DNA of 64,000 nt from Enoplosus armatus (taxonomy: Eukaryota > Chordata > Actinopteri > Centrarchiformes > Enoplosidae). Of the stretch, positions 1 through 14,700 are shown in pieces (within the stretch, counting starts at the first letter, position 1; each line of letters begins with the position of its first letter). The stretch covers positions 13,088,194-13,152,193 of the forward strand of contig NC_092200.1 in assembly GCF_043641665.1 (NCBI RefSeq), in the 5' to 3' direction. The notes under the pieces were generated by a model. That model worked only from the letters and a program-made list of their open reading frames with translations. It did no database searches and was not told where the DNA came from. Position numbers and translations under genes: made by a program.

Positions 1-1027
<1,027 letters not shown>

Positions 1028-1514
1028 TTAGGCTGAGAAGAGAGGGAGCAAGAGACAGAGCTAAGGATCTGCTGGGAAGCCTCTTGAAAGTATGGAACTG
1101 ATGCTCAAGTGCCTATCTTTACTTCAGAGATATCAAAAAACAAAAAAAAGAAAATGTCTTTCCTTTCTGATTGGTCATTAGTGGGAGAAGAGTGGGGTAG
1201 TAAAACTGTTAAACCCATAAATATCCCTTTTAATCCAACAGTATCAGAACAGTATTTCTATGTGAATAACACGTTGCTTTGGGAATGCAGCCTACTTGTC
1301 ATAGGAGAAGTGAAGCATTGTCAGCCGCAGGTCATGGAAACAGCTTAGGGCTGGAAGAAAGCTATGCGACAGTTAAAATGAAGTGTGATCATTAACATGA
1401 ATGTGATTGACAGGTGAGAAAAGGCGTGAGGCAAAACAACTGGTTGAAAGTGTTCTAAATGTGGGAGCAAAAAGCCCCCCAAAAAAGCCCTTTAATCCTA
1501 TTCGCGTGTTGTGC

Positions 1515-1537
1515 GGGGGGGGGGGGGGGGGGGGGGG
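1515..1537. repeat. G23 homopolymer
   Basis: Twenty-three consecutive G on the plus strand, about 520 bp upstream of the exon 3 acceptor in transcript terms. The pre-mRNA carries poly(C) here. Exact length in the assembly may be unreliable. Confidence 0.9.
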
Positions 1538-2624
1538 TTGTCAACTGGAGTAGCTGAAGCACTGCACCTGAGAGTGGGTTACAAACTGGAAATCTGTCTC
1601 ACAACGACAAAAAAGTAGATGGACAAAAATTGGTGCATACAGGGGGAAAGTTTTAGGTCATGACATTTTTCTAACTGTATAGTGAACTAGATGTGAGGGG
1701 CAAATTATGTAACTCTAATATTGACATCACAATTGTTGACATTGAGGAAATTCAGAGTGTTAAAGTCTAGTCTCATGGTATCATACACTACTGTGTTTAT
1801 GCATGTGATAAGCAGTAAAACCCATGGACATCTTATTCAGATTTGACTTCAGGGATACCCAAATGCAGACCCTTGTGTTTTTAAACTTGCTGCTGCCTTA
1901 AATGATTTGTGGCGAGTTGCATGTTCCTGTCAGGTTACACCCATGCCAACACACTGTTGGGAGCTGCTTGCTTAAAGCTGCATGGATGGTAAATTCTGGG
2001 GGAGGCGTGGGTGTTTCCCTTTCACTCTTGTCTACCCCTGAATGTATCACTCATAATCCAACCCTGTTTGTGTGTGCCGGTGTGTGTGTGCTGATGCATT
2101 AGCTATTGAAGTGGCTTACTGACAGTTCCATATCAGTCATCTAGCTATGAGCCAGACAGATGAGATTTCAAACCAGAGATCAATTTGTGTAAGTATGTGC
2201 ATGCATGTGTGTGTGTGTTGCATTCAAGTTAATCACAGCCACATGGAAGCAGATCAATAGTGCAGTGAACTCCACCCCACAGAAGATATTGTGTATGTAC
2301 GACTGGGTGCATGTGTGTGCGTGACCCAGAGAGAGAGAGTGTGAGCGAGACGTAGAGAGAGTGTATGCTGGTTTGATTGGTTTTTTCAAAGCCATTTGAA
2401 GCTCTGAATGAGTTGATCCCCAGTCGCTATCTCAAGTCTCCAACCTCAATCCCCTCTCCTCCCCAACACTACAGAGCACAATGCAATTCATCTCCCTCTC
2501 TCTCCCTCTCCCCTTTTTCACGCACGCTTACAGCAACCACTTACTCATAAATATGCACACTCTTCTTTCCCTTTTTCCCCGTCTTCCTCTCGAACACACA
2601 TTTATGGTCTTGCTTTCTCCCTCT

Positions 2625-2632
<8 letters not shown>

Positions 2633-2657
<25 letters not shown>
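2633..2657. repeat. (AC)12 microsatellite
   Basis: A simple AC run in a pyrimidine-rich stretch (about 2440-2640). Confidence 0.95.
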
Positions 2658-2659
2658 TT

Positions 2660-5600
2660 CACTTAAGTGCCAAAAGCAAGCCCCCGACATATACATATGT
2701 AGTACTAGTAGTAGTTCATTGATCTCACACTAGGAAATTCCTTCATCTGTGAAGCATTACCACATACTGTATGGTATACGGAAGTGTGTCAGTACACTGC
2801 TCACATGCTGTAAGTTTACATAGAAATTGTTGATAAGTAAAACTTGTGCCACTGCCACTACACCACTAGCCACAATCCCACTTTCTTCCCACTGCTCTCT
2901 TACAGTAATCTTCTCTCCATTCACTCAACCTCTCCTTGCTTTCCTCCATTCATTGTTTCACCTCCTGTCAGCAACTCCTCTCTAGATTCCCCTTGCGCTA
3001 CCTGTGACAAGATAAATCTCATACATGTGAACAACAACGTAACAGGTTCAGCCACCCCAATGATTTGCAAAGCGAAGGGACGTTGGGAATTTGAGCAGGG
3101 TCTCTTAAGCCCTCTGGACCCGTAATTCTAAATTACAGCTTTGTTTTACAGTGAGGTGCCTTGCTTCAAAGCCCTGCTCTGCTCCCCACAGCAGACTGCT
3201 TTGTCACCTTGTTTGCCACAGCGGCAACCGTTTTAAATCCTCAAGGTATAAACATGCAAATCCCTGGACCTAAAGTAGCATTATGCTAATTGATGATATA
3301 TAATGCCTCAACGGTAAAGTATCTTAAACGTCTTCTCAGGTAACAGGGTAATGCTTGAACGCCAAAACAGATGGGAAACCTGTTTGGCCGCTTCTCTATC
3401 GGAGTAAAAAATTTGTTAAATTATGCATAACCTTTTGTCAAACCTTTTATTTCTTCAATTCCCTTCACTTAAGGTACTAGTATGGTGTTCATATGTTACG
3501 ATAAATGATGCCTAAGAGGATGAACTGCTACTGACAAAGACTTTTAAACGCAAATTCATGAATTGGCCTAAGGATAGTACCGTATTTCAACCAGATGATG
3601 AGTTTAACTGACTTGTCCAATTACATGCAGCTGTGCATTTTCATTAGCTGACACTAAAAGACAGTAAAGATCATATTTTAAGACATCATAACTAATGAGG
3701 ATGCTTCATTCAATAGTTTAAGAGCTCTGTGCTGCAGTTTTGAGTTTTATCTATAATTATGGATGTTCTAGAGATCCTCTAGAGAGCTTTTCTTAGACAC
3801 AAAAAACCTACCTACACCTCTGTCTTTGTGTTGTATTGTACCACTGTACACCACTGTGTTGTGAACAGCACTAAATTCAAATAGAAACAGCTGTTGTAAC
3901 ACATTGCCAGAACAGTCAGCGACACTTGTTAAAATGTTGACACCGCCATAATCACTACAATTAAGAAACCTTAGAAAAAAATGATCAGCAACTTAACATT
4001 GGAAAGTCACTGTAATGTTTTTGAGATGAACTTCTTTTGTGGAATTATGTTTTTAGCACAGCACACATCTGCCAGCTCAATAACATTTGACTCAGTAAAA
4101 GCTTACTCACTCACCAAAGTCTGAAAATCATGAAGCGCAGTTAATTCAACCTGACACAAACATAAAATCTACAGATGGATGGAAAGTAAATTATTATAAA
4201 CTAGCGATGTAAGGAAATATTTTAACAATATTGTAAATAAGTGAGGCGTTTTCTGCAAAAGAGTGAGTCCTTGTTTCATGGTACTGACATAATGTAAATG
4301 TAACCAGAATGAAAAAAGAAGCATATACAAGTGCTAACTACTGGCATTGAATGAATTATGGAAAATATTTAAACACACAGAAAGGTGTGTCATATAACTA
4401 AACTACCTGTGCCACACAGCTGCTAAAAGCCTGCTTGGACAACATCTTTAATGTTATGCACTTAGAGAAGTAAATTTGGAGACAAGCAGTACATTTCCTG
4501 CTATACATTTAAGGCAGGCAAAGAAGCTGTCTCTCTGTTGGAGGCAATTTATCTTCTGTAGCAAAAATGTACAAAATCTTTCCCGAATGTCATCCCACTA
4601 AGAACAGTGTAACAATGAGGTAGATGCTGGATCATTGTACAGCTAGGATCACCATATAAACTTAATGCTCTCCTTAACATTAAAATCAAAGGACTGGATT
4701 TTTTGTACCAGCTATTTTGATTGTTCAGCACGTGTGTTTTATGAACACCCCTAATTACCAAAGAGCGTGTTTGTATGTAGTATATTTTACCTTGATACAT
4801 GCATGGACCACAGTTCAACAGATCCAAAAGTGATGAGTTGGGAGTTTCGGCTGGTGCTCCTTGTGCTACGTCTGTGTGTTTCAGCCAATATGCAAGGTGT
4901 AGGATTCCACTAGGTTGTGCGTGTGTTGTGCACATGTCATTGCCTCCCTCTCAGGAATGAATAGGAGACAGAAAGAAGCACCCGCCTCAGCCACAAAGGT
5001 CTCTATGGCAACTGTAGAACCCCATCCTGCCCCTAGCATTATAAATGAGGTCCTGACTCCTCCCACACACAGCCCCTGTCCTTTCACATATCTGCACTGC
5101 TCTCACAGAGGTGTCTGCATATGTATTCGATTCTTTCTCCTACAAAAACATGAGGGCTACCCACAGGTTCTTTTTTCTTCTGTCTTTCTTTTATAGAGAA
5201 AGAATGTATGTTGTCTAAATATAAAAAACTCAGTGTGGATGCTGACATTGATTTATGGTAGTGAACAACAACCAATAGTTTGATCATTCAGTAACATGCT
5301 GTAAGCTGCCGTATTGTTCCTCTTCTATGAACATGCACCAAAATACATTTTTACTGTGGTTTTCTAAACTTAACTGGATCAACAGTGGCGGCAACCACAC
5401 AAACTCTGTGTGATTCTACGTAACTATACGTATTGCTGCTGGCACTGTTGAGTTGAGTTTGAGTTATTTTCCAATGGTTTGGTCTGACAATGTTTTGCAG
5501 TGCTCCCTGGGTGCCAGAGTCAGAAAACTATTTACCAACACCTGGGGGGAAGTGACCAGTCTCCTAAAGTTTCTAAATGAACAATATTTACTTGACTGTC

Positions 5601-7480
5601 CTCCATTTCAGTTTCACCTCAGCATTAATTTCCCATCTTATTCTTAAGAATGTTTCATTAGGCAATTAATGCTAATTAGACAGCGGCACAGCAAGGAAAA
5701 CCCTTGCTTTCTGAATTACAACCAACACACAGCTGCATTTGAAATTTAAACTGGAGAAAAACTGGAGGAAATAAGACAGTACAAACATACATTGGTTTTC
5801 TAAGTAAATCCCACATATTGTCACTTATTGCACATGCAAACTTGTGTACAGATATGCACTTGCATCTGTGTATACGTGCATTTTCATATGAAATCCTCCA
5901 CTCTGCTTCAGTGTCCTTCAGCAAAGTACTAAACCCTAACAGCTCCAGAGGCACAACAAAGGAGTGATATTTGACCTCCCTGTGGAGGAGGGCAGGAGAA
6001 AAGGAAATCCCCCCAATAGGCATAAAGACAGCACCACATTATTCAATAGTAAAGCCTCTGAGCCAACTTTCTTTATAATAAAAACATAACCAGAGAATAA
6101 AAAGCAATTTCTTTAAAATCCCAAGTTAACTTGGTAGCATAAAAATTGCTATTAAGAGCTTTTCATAATGTGACATTCCACCTCAGAGAGTAGAATAAAA
6201 TGGCAGGCAGGATACAGTCTTATAAAGAACTCTGTCATTTTCACTTGTGTTTAACTTTTCTATGGAAAGTATGTACTTCACATTTTGATCAACAGAATCT
6301 ATTCTTATTGGATAATGTTTGGAGGAGAAGGCAATAAAACAAAACACTGGCAACATTTTACAATACACAGGTAATAAATATGGGGGGGGGGGGGGTAACA
6401 TAGTAAGACAGAATGCAGGATAACATAGCAGGGGCCCATGAATCAGAGCTTTGAATGTGATGAATAGCTGCCTGGCCTCATTTTGTTTCCCTGATGTAAG
6501 TATAAGACCTAACAGCAGTATATTTCTTTCTCCGTTAAAGCTAAATTTTCCCGCTTGCCACCATAAAGACACTGTGTGCTGTCTGTGCGTGATTGTCTGT
6601 GTGTGTCTAGAGATAAGGCCCAATCATTATAAAGTGGCCTATGGGCAGCTATTAACAGTGCTGTTTTTGGATGGGAGACAAAAGGCGATCAAATAGAGCT
6701 ATGACCTTCTAGTTGAGAAGTAACACTCTCTCTCTCTCTTTCATTCTTTCTCTCTCCTTCCTCAATCAGCGAAGAGGAATGGAAAAAAAACTGCGATGAG
6801 ATGAGTGGAATGAAGGAGTGGGGAAGGGGAATGTGAATGGGAGCTGGTAAAAAGGTCACTCTCCTCTCCTCCGTCACTCCCATGCATATTAAAATTGCGC
6901 ACAGTAGCAATCTCCCCTGTTCCTCCTTTCTAAACTTACAGCTGTGGTTCATGTAGCCTTGGTATGGTTCAAATTTAGCTGAGATTCATTTCTGCCCCTC
7001 TCCCTCCCCTCTCTGCTTGTCTTGTCTGTCACTTTAATGAGTGTGAAAAGTCAACGACGAGTCAGGAGAGAAGCAGCAGGGAGGGTGGGGGCAAGAACTG
7101 GAGGAGAGAAAAAAGAGAGTAGAGAGAGAGAAAGCAAGGAAGGAAGAGAGAGGAGGCGTCTCTGTTGATGAAAGTCACATGAGATGATGGCCAAGGGAGG
7201 GACACCTGATCCACTCCCTCTGCATGCGCATGTGTGTGCAAGACAGAGAGAACAAGAAAAAGAGAAAGAGAAGAGTGGAAAACAGATTACCAGAATGGCG
7301 TGATCATGTTAATGGCTTTTTTTTCTCAAACGATGTGGGTATTGAATGTCTGAGTCTGAACACTAGGGTTTACTATTACCTGCCATGGGGCAAGTGTGCT
7401 TATGTTCTTGTACCTCTATCTTGGTGAGAACAAACACCAGTTTGTAGACTTTTGAGTAAGCGCTATTTCTTGTGTGAAGT
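2660..7480. other. Intron 2 sequence without recognised gene
   Basis: AT-rich unique sequence. Noted only: an RFX-like X-box GTTGCCATAGAGAC (minus, 4999-5012) in a denser block 4910-5060, a faint SINE-tail-like CAGTGTCCTTCAGCAAAGTA near 5909-5928, a G14 run at 6382, and GA-rich sequence at 7080-7170 and 7240-7280. No exon seen. Confidence 0.7.
6382..6395. repeat. G14 homopolymer
   Basis: Fourteen consecutive G in otherwise AT-rich intronic sequence. Confidence 0.9.
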
Positions 7481-7489
7481 CACTTGGAT

Positions 7490-9839
7490 TAGGTTTCGCT
7501 TTAAGGACGATTCCCGTTTTCTGCAACTTATATCATATCTTCGTAGGCCGCCCATTGTTTCTCTTGGTTATAATAACTCACTGCAGTAATTAGTGAGATC
7601 TGGGAAAACAGAAACATCGACCTCGATCAGTCATATAATCAAACGGGTTGCAAACAAGCCAACCGTTTAGTTTTATTATTTACTACTTTAGTCGGATATA
7701 AAAAAAACAAGGAGAGTAGGTCAACCAAGAGGACAGTCGAAAAGAGTTACAGGCCTCACTTTTATTTTGTTTTCCAAATAAGAAGATAAGATCCAAGTTG
7801 TGATAAACAAGAATTATCCCTTAAAATAATATCATATTATGTACTTAGGGTTCATACTAGCGTTAGGAACATATATGTCCTATATGGGCTCCTCATACTC
7901 ATGTGTGTGCATCTGTGTGTCGGTATATATGCAGGTGCTCTAGCCATCTGACAAATGGTGATACTAGAAAAAGAAATATTACACAACTCGATCTGTCTTC
8001 ATTCTGCATCAACTTTGCTCATTAGTCTTCTATTCCTATCGCAGTGATGACTGGCCTTTTCTGTATCAGCCCGTTTCTAACGAAATTTTATTTACATTAG
8101 CAGCAATACCTGAGGGGTGTTCTTTAATGTGATTATGGGTACGATAGTAATGCAACGGACAGCACATCAGTACTGAAAATAACAGTAAGGACTTCCCATG
8201 AGGGGATTACGGCTCATAAGCAACACATACAATAATACACACAAATAACACACACACACAACAAAAATGACAACAATACTACTAATACTACTTCTACTAA
8301 CACAACTACCACTTCTACTACCAATAATGATAATAATAATAATAATAAAAGAACCCAATAATGGGGGGAAAACACATAACAGTTAAACTGCTCTTGTGGA
8401 AAGAAACAATTAATCAAATTCTGTTGACCACACAACACTAAATTCTACGGGATCAATAAACAACTACAGGCAAGACCAAACCAAACAACCATTAGGACAC
8501 TGCTCTCAGGGTCTCATTTATCCTGGTTGGGGGACTCACAGATGGACGGGAGAAATAACACAAATAAGAATGTAATGTAATGTCTCCCGTGAACTCAGGC
8601 ACGAACTGAAAACAGACAGTTAAACTGTTTAGTCTGCATTAAAGTGTGGTTCACTTATACTGTGAAACATTAAAATCCATATGTAATAAATATTTAAAGA
8701 AACCTACTGATTTGACAGAATGTTTAAAAACATCTTAACCAAAAAGTCTTCATAACTAAGATAAAAAAGGTCATTTGTCAGTTCACTACAGAATGACACA
8801 AATGAGAGTGTTCTGGTTAAGCAACTAAAACTATGGCAAATTAATTTAGTCTGACATTTAAGTGGAAATCCAGAGAAAACAATAATTTAAAGACATTTCT
8901 AAGAATTTTATCCTCAGGATAACCATTTAATACAATGATGCTTTGTGAATAATGCCTTTGTTCTGTGGCCAAATACTACCAAATTAAATCAATGACTGAA
9001 GCAAACAGACTTATAACAGCAACTGTCACATCCTATCCTGAGAGGACACAGGGGCTTTTGTAAATACAATACACACCCCAGAATGTCAGAGAAAATACAC
9101 TCCAAGACTAAATTACCATCTTATTCCTGTAATTTTCACAGATGAGTTCATTGGCAATGAGGGCAAACGTCTCACTAAGACATGGAAGGGAGAGGCAAGA
9201 CTGAATGATGTCAAGACAGAAGCGCTGAAGCTGCTCCACTGGCAATAGTTTAAGTATTACTTTATGGATAAAGCGACATTACCTGAGTAAGACTGTAAAA
9301 CTGGCAGTAATACAAAGAAATGAAGTGCTTTTCAATGTCATAGCTAAAATACAGTCATATTCTCTCATTTGTTGTCAATACAGTGTCTTTGGGGTTTGTG
9401 TGCTGATAAGGACTGGGTTCTCTGGATGTATACAAATACTGACCTAGCTCAAATCATAGAGGAAACCCCTGTCACTCCTGTTTCAGGGCAGATTTTTGCT
9501 TAATTGACTCAAGAGGCTGTTTTAGAAAACAGTTGTAGAGAACACATTTGACTGTAAATAGATCTATGTAAAAAGGTCCTTTCTCACTCTCGGGGATGGA
9601 TAAGTCTCCTTCTTTCACAACTGATGCTCATTTAAATTCTGCCTGGTGTGGACAGCTTTGGAGCCAATTATTGCCATCTGAATTTTGTGACTCATTATAC
9701 TGGCAGTGTGTTTTACTAAGAAGGCAGCTAACAAGAAGCTTTGGCAAAAATTAGTTTCAGCCTCTACCTATACGTAAGTAGCTTATAACATACCCACAAC
9801 TGAAGCTATTTTTTGAAATTGATTTTATTTTTTCTTCAT
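7490..9839. other. Intron 2 sequence without recognised gene
   Basis: 7490-7740 keeps several CpG and contains CCCATTGTTTCTC and a CTCACT/AGTGAG inverted repeat around TAATT, possibly regulatory. The rest, apart from the low-complexity tract 8218-8349, is AT-rich unique DNA in which I see nothing definable. Confidence 0.65.
8218..8349. repeat. AC- and ACT/AAT-rich low-complexity tract
   Basis: A short AC run is followed by irregular ACT/ACAA trinucleotides and a clean TAA run (8323-8349). Minus-strand peptides through it are Ile and Val/Leu runs and are not genes. Confidence 0.9.
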
Positions 9840-11972
9840 CCGAATATCTAAATCAGATACACTTCATACACTAAATGACTCCTATTGAGAACATGAAGTA
9901 GCTAAAATGGAGGTCAATAAATGAATTACTCAGTTCTGGAATAAGGCTAAGACAGATAAATCGTTTAGCACTAAGTGGGAGCTCTTTAAGTTTGAGACAA
10001 GTACATTTTTAGGAAGGTATGAGAGTTTTATTTCCAAGTTTAGAAGAGCAGAGACAGAAGAGGTGATAACTGAAATTACCTAATTTTGTCAAAGGCCCCC
10101 TGACGACATCTCATATGAGGATAAGCTAAATCTGTTAGACCTTCAGAATAAGTTAGATGGCTTATATCAGCGTAAGGCAGAGGTAGCCTTTGTAAGATCC
10201 AGGAAGAGATGGCCAGACTAAAAAAATATTCTAAAAATAACTTTATTCATCAATTAAATATTAATGGTGTTGTCACTGATAATGCCATGCTACTTTCACA
10301 TTTCTGCTGTAACCTCTGTAGTAACTTGTATAGTTCAAAGTATAATGAAGAGGCCACAACTTTATTTCTAAATTCAGTAAAGGATTTGAAATCCATTGAC
10401 ATAACTGATAAAGATCAGTGTGACCCCCCCTCTTGGCAAAATGAGGTAGTTGACTCTATTAGTGTACTTAAGAACAATAAATCTCCTGGTACTGATGGCA
10501 TAACTGCAGAATTTTATAAATCCTTTTATAAATCCTTTTCAAGTCAGAAAGCATAGAAAATAATGCTCTTCCTATCAGCCTCACTCAAGTTCTGATTACA
10601 TACCAAGCCCAAAAAGAGCGCTTCTCATTGATAGTAGGAGACCTATCTGTCTGCTCAGTAATGATTAAAAAATTATTGCTCTGATGTGTGACAAGAGAAA
10701 TAAAGTGGTCCTGGACACAATTATCTATGAGACATATTTCTAATAATTAGACTTCGTCTTTGACATACTTTAGTCCTCTGAACTGATAGTTTCTAGATTT
10801 CTATAAGGCCTTTGATACAGTAGAACATCATATTTTACTCCCTAGAAAAGTTAGGCTTTGGTGAGTTTTTCTGTAAGGCTATTACAACTTTTTAATGCTA
10901 ATGGAAATAGCTCAATCAAAATGAAACGTTGCACAGCCCCCAAGGTTGATTTGAAACGTGGCTTTTATCAGGGATGTCCGATCTCACCATATCTGTTACT
11001 ATACTATATACTTTGTACACAAATTCTCACAACCTATATTATTAACAGTGATGTACCAGGAATCTCCATGGAAGGGATACCATTATTAGTCAGCTGGCTG
11101 ATGATACCACACTTTTTTTGAAAGATGCAAGTCAGATACCTGTTTCCCTTCATATAGTTAATTACTTCTGGTCTATGCTTGATATAAAAAGGGGAACTGT
11201 TAGCTATTAAAGACACATTTTTGCAATATCCCTGTAAGGAAGTTACATATTTGGGACATCTCTATTTCTAAAGACCAAAATTCAAGATGTTAATTAAAAT
11301 GAAAAAAGATTTGTTTCTCACTACACCCCCTGAATAATAATAAAGCCATACACGCCCCATTTCAATGAGGTGTTGTCTCTATTCTGTATGTCATGGCATA
11401 TTGGAATCGGTTTGTAAATGGTATATATTGGAAGAAGGTCTGGATGCATCCTCATAAATACCTAATTGTGAATAAGGTTAAGGAGGTGTCCTTCAAAATT
11501 ATTCATAAATATTACCCCGCCTATCACTACATGCAGGAAATGAAGGGAGACACAAACACAAACTGCTCTTTCTGTGATGGATAACCAGAAACAATTTTAC
11601 ACCTATTTTGGAATTGTTCTCACAGCAAGAAATTCTGGCAAGACCTTTGCAGATTTGTAAATTATCCTATTTTTAAAGATTATATATTATTATGGGAAAA
11701 TGCAGTGTTTGGTTTCATCAAAAAAAAACAAGAAAAGAAGTATAAGTAGATGTAAATATTGTTTATAATACATTTGATAATGATGTTGGCAAAATGTTTC
11801 ATTCATACATGTATATTTAGCAATAAAAAACCTCTATTCTCCTACTTTGTGTATTTGATAATTGTCAAGTGCGATATACCCCTGGCTCTTTTGTTATTAT
11901 TCTATTTGTACACTATCCCCTGTATACTGAATCTGTATTGTGCTCTTTTGTAAATTAAATAAACAAAAAAAA
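9840..11972 (+). mobile_element. L1/Tx1-like LINE fragment with broken reverse transcriptase
   Basis: This is a 5'-truncated non-LTR retrotransposon. In order one sees the pre-RT linker (ending LDLQNKLDGLYQRKAEVAFVRSRKRW, near 10137-10211), the RT start with NNKSPGTDGITAEFYKSF (near 10470-10530), RPICLL (near 10640), DFYKAFDTVEHH (10795-10830), RGFYQGCPISPYLLL (near 10950-11000), the catalytic LADDT (Asp-Asp at 11100-11105), and a C-terminal zinc-knuckle-like part with CSFCDG and HLFWNCSH (11565-11625). The 3' end is AT-rich and finishes with AAATAAACAAAAAAAA. Frameshifts, stops and a deletion between the RT palm and the C-terminus make it dead. It is antisense to ctnnd2. Confidence 0.85.
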
Positions 11973-13834
11973 CCAAAATGATGTAGAAAACTTCATAACC
12001 ACCTCACATGTTCTGCTCAGAGTTTGGAGTATTTTTAGTTCTACTCAAACTTTCAGTGCGAGTCCTAGGAGTGAGTCTGAGTTGTTTGATAAATATGAGC
12101 CCAGGATTAAAATATCGCTGGTCCAGGCAAAGAGGAATTCAGGAAAACAGCTTCAAAGACAGCCAAATCAAAGAGCCACTTCACTAAACAGTTGAAAATA
12201 AGCTATTCATGAGGCTGGGTCCAGGCTAATGGTGAAAAACACTGAAAATGTTTGCCATGCTTTTATAAATAAAACCTTTAAACCCTGGTCATCAACTAGA
12301 AGAAGCAGCTGTATCTGTTTGGATTTTGGATTCTAATGCTCCTTTAAAAAACTGCACAGACCTGAGACATATGACGGCCAACAGCTGGGCCATAAGAGTT
12401 TTATATGCATTATAAATATTCAACACACAAACACAGCAATACTCAGACTCATACTCTGACAGATCTCTCCCTCGTTAAATTATTTAAGGGCTCAGTGCGC
12501 AAAATGAAATCATCTTTCTCTTAATCTCCAATTTCGCTCTCTCTCACTCTGTCACTCTGTCACACTCACTCCTCCTTGGTCCAGTATGTCTGTCTCCTTT
12601 TCATTGTCTTTGTGAATTGTGGCTTGTGTGTCACAAATAGGAAACCCTGAGCAGCCTGAAAATAGTGGTTTGAATTTTAAACACACTAAGTGGGATGTCA
12701 GCCTGGTTAACACATTCACACACAAAGATACAACACAGCACTCCCTGTCCTAATTATGGCCATATATTAGCATAGCTTTGGTCTGTCAAAGTTACATAAG
12801 ACTAGAACAAAATGAAAGGGAATACTGAAAAAGAAAAGAAGAAGGCAAAGTTTGGAGAGTGAGGGATAGGCAAACAGAATTCTTTTTTTTAAAGCTAATA
12901 CCAAAAATAATTCAATGTAAAAATAGTAATGTACCCTTTGACTTTCTCATTGCATAATTATATAATATGATGTCAGGTTTAATGTAATGCTGACCTTATC
13001 GTGCTTGCATACAGTTAAGTTGTCATACTTTTCAAGACTGTTTCACTTGCAACATCAAATCATTTTTTGACAGTCTGGCACTTTTGAAAACTTACATATA
13101 CAAATGATCATTCTGTAGGAACAGTAACGCACTTGCCTGAGCAGCAGCCTCTGTTAATGTCATTTGGTTAAGCCTTTTTAAAAGTTTTGCCCAGCTCCTG
13201 AATGCCTGTGTGTGTTCATTGGTGCATGTTTGATTGAATGTGTGTGAACCTGTTGGTGAAGTGCTACAGTGGTTAACTCCTTAGGGATTAACTATCTAGA
13301 GTAAGAGATTATTTAGTTATGACATGTGGAACAAAAACTAATCTCTAACTCTCTCTATACTATACTAGTAAAATAGTGTGTAAAAGTTGTACTGTATTTA
13401 ACTTGTGATGAATTGTCTAATTAGTGTGCAATATATAAAGGATGGCTATTCACTACACGGTTACCACTGCAAATATGGACAAAAATAATACTCTAGTCCC
13501 TTGATAAAACAATGTATGCACTTGCACTTGGCATACACACATATGCACACATGCAATAGTGCACAGTGATTGAACAAAGCAGCAAACATTATTTGGTCTC
13601 TGCAGTGCCAAAAGAACGGCACTTAAGAACCAACCATTTCTACTATGGAGACTCCTTTCTGCTGGTGTCAGGATTGATGGCGTGGTAATATACAGTACAT
13701 TGATTGAAGGACACAGGACAAAAAAAGACAATCTAAAGTTTGGACCAGAAACCTGCTGTCCTATAACGAACACAAAACTATCCCTGTCACACCAAAGAGA
13801 CAGTATGCTCTGGTGAGGTCTTATAAAATGATAG
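11973..13834. other. Intron 2 sequence without recognised gene
   Basis: Unique AT-rich DNA between two LINE fragments. I see no exon, RNA gene or clear repeat. Confidence 0.65.
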
Positions 13835-14260
13835 AATAGAATAGAATAAACTTTAATGTCCAGCTGAGGCAGAAAAATTGTCTACAAAATAAAAGCATCA
13901 CATTAACAGAGCAAAGATCTCTCAGTAGTACAACAGTCAGTGCATTCATATCCATGATGTACAGCCAACACTCTCATATCTCATAAGTTTACTGTAGTTT
14001 GTTGACCACATTAATTGTATTTAGGATAAAAGAACCCTTGTAGATCTTTTGTAGATGTGTTTTGTCATTGATGATTGACAGGGGTTTCCTGTGTGTAGCT
14101 ATGCTGTAGAAGTCATCTAATGGCTTTTGTTGGCAGCGTACTATCTTCCCTGCTGTCTTAATAATTGTATCATAGCATAACCAGTAAATGTGAAAGCTAC
14201 ATTGATTTAGTTCCTCCTCGATAATAGTTTTTTTATAACCCCAATACCTTAACAAAGCTT
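13835..14260 (-). mobile_element. LINE 3' fragment (CR1/L2/Rex-like C-terminus)
   Basis: On the minus strand an 88-codon frame ends with PLDDFYSIATHRKPLSIIND and KGSFILNTINVVNKLQ. This resembles the usual last segment of fish non-LTR retrotransposon ORF2 proteins (a basic, His-Arg-Lys stretch, then SFxxxxINxLN). It is followed by a 3' region that ends in a pentamer tail, TTCTA repeats at 13835-13850 on the minus strand. The element is severely 5'-truncated and decayed. Clade assignment is uncertain. Confidence 0.55.
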
Positions 14261-14439
14261 AGGCCAGGTAAGAAGTTGATCTCCCTTCATAACAAACTTT
14301 AAGAAATACTTTGCAAACACTACTTGATCAAGGCCTTATTTGACACTTGATGCAATTGTCCACAGATAATTAAGTCTCACTCATAAAGTGTTAAATGCAG
14401 TAGCTACTATTGATCCAATTGATTTAGACCGCTTTCTTC

Positions 14440-14700
14440 TTTTCCCTTTTCTTTCCTTCTTTAATTATTTATCAATCGTGAGGTGAACGCCTCCATTGTT
14501 TTTAGGTGGTCAATGTGATATTTTCAACCATCTCTGAGGCCATTAGGTCATCGTGATGTAATGAGGTTTGCAGCTGTTAAAATTATCTCGCTGTCTGTCA
14601 ACACAATTTAATTAATGTGTTAGGGTGTATATATAGCAAAGATCTATCAAACTCTATCACCTTTTTTAAATCTGGCCTAATTAGGTCCAAAACATTTGAC
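14440..14700. promoter_or_regulatory. Candidate conserved non-coding element
   Basis: Non-repetitive block with a SOX-like CCATTGTTTTT (14492-14502), GATGTAATGAGG, CAGCTGTTAAAATTATC and ATTTAATTAATGTG homeodomain-type sequence. It looks like the enhancers common in introns of neural genes. Unverified. Confidence 0.28.

Noticed and set aside
13453..13773. 106-codon minus frame next to the LINE fragment
   Set aside because: No retrotransposon or other motif visible in it.
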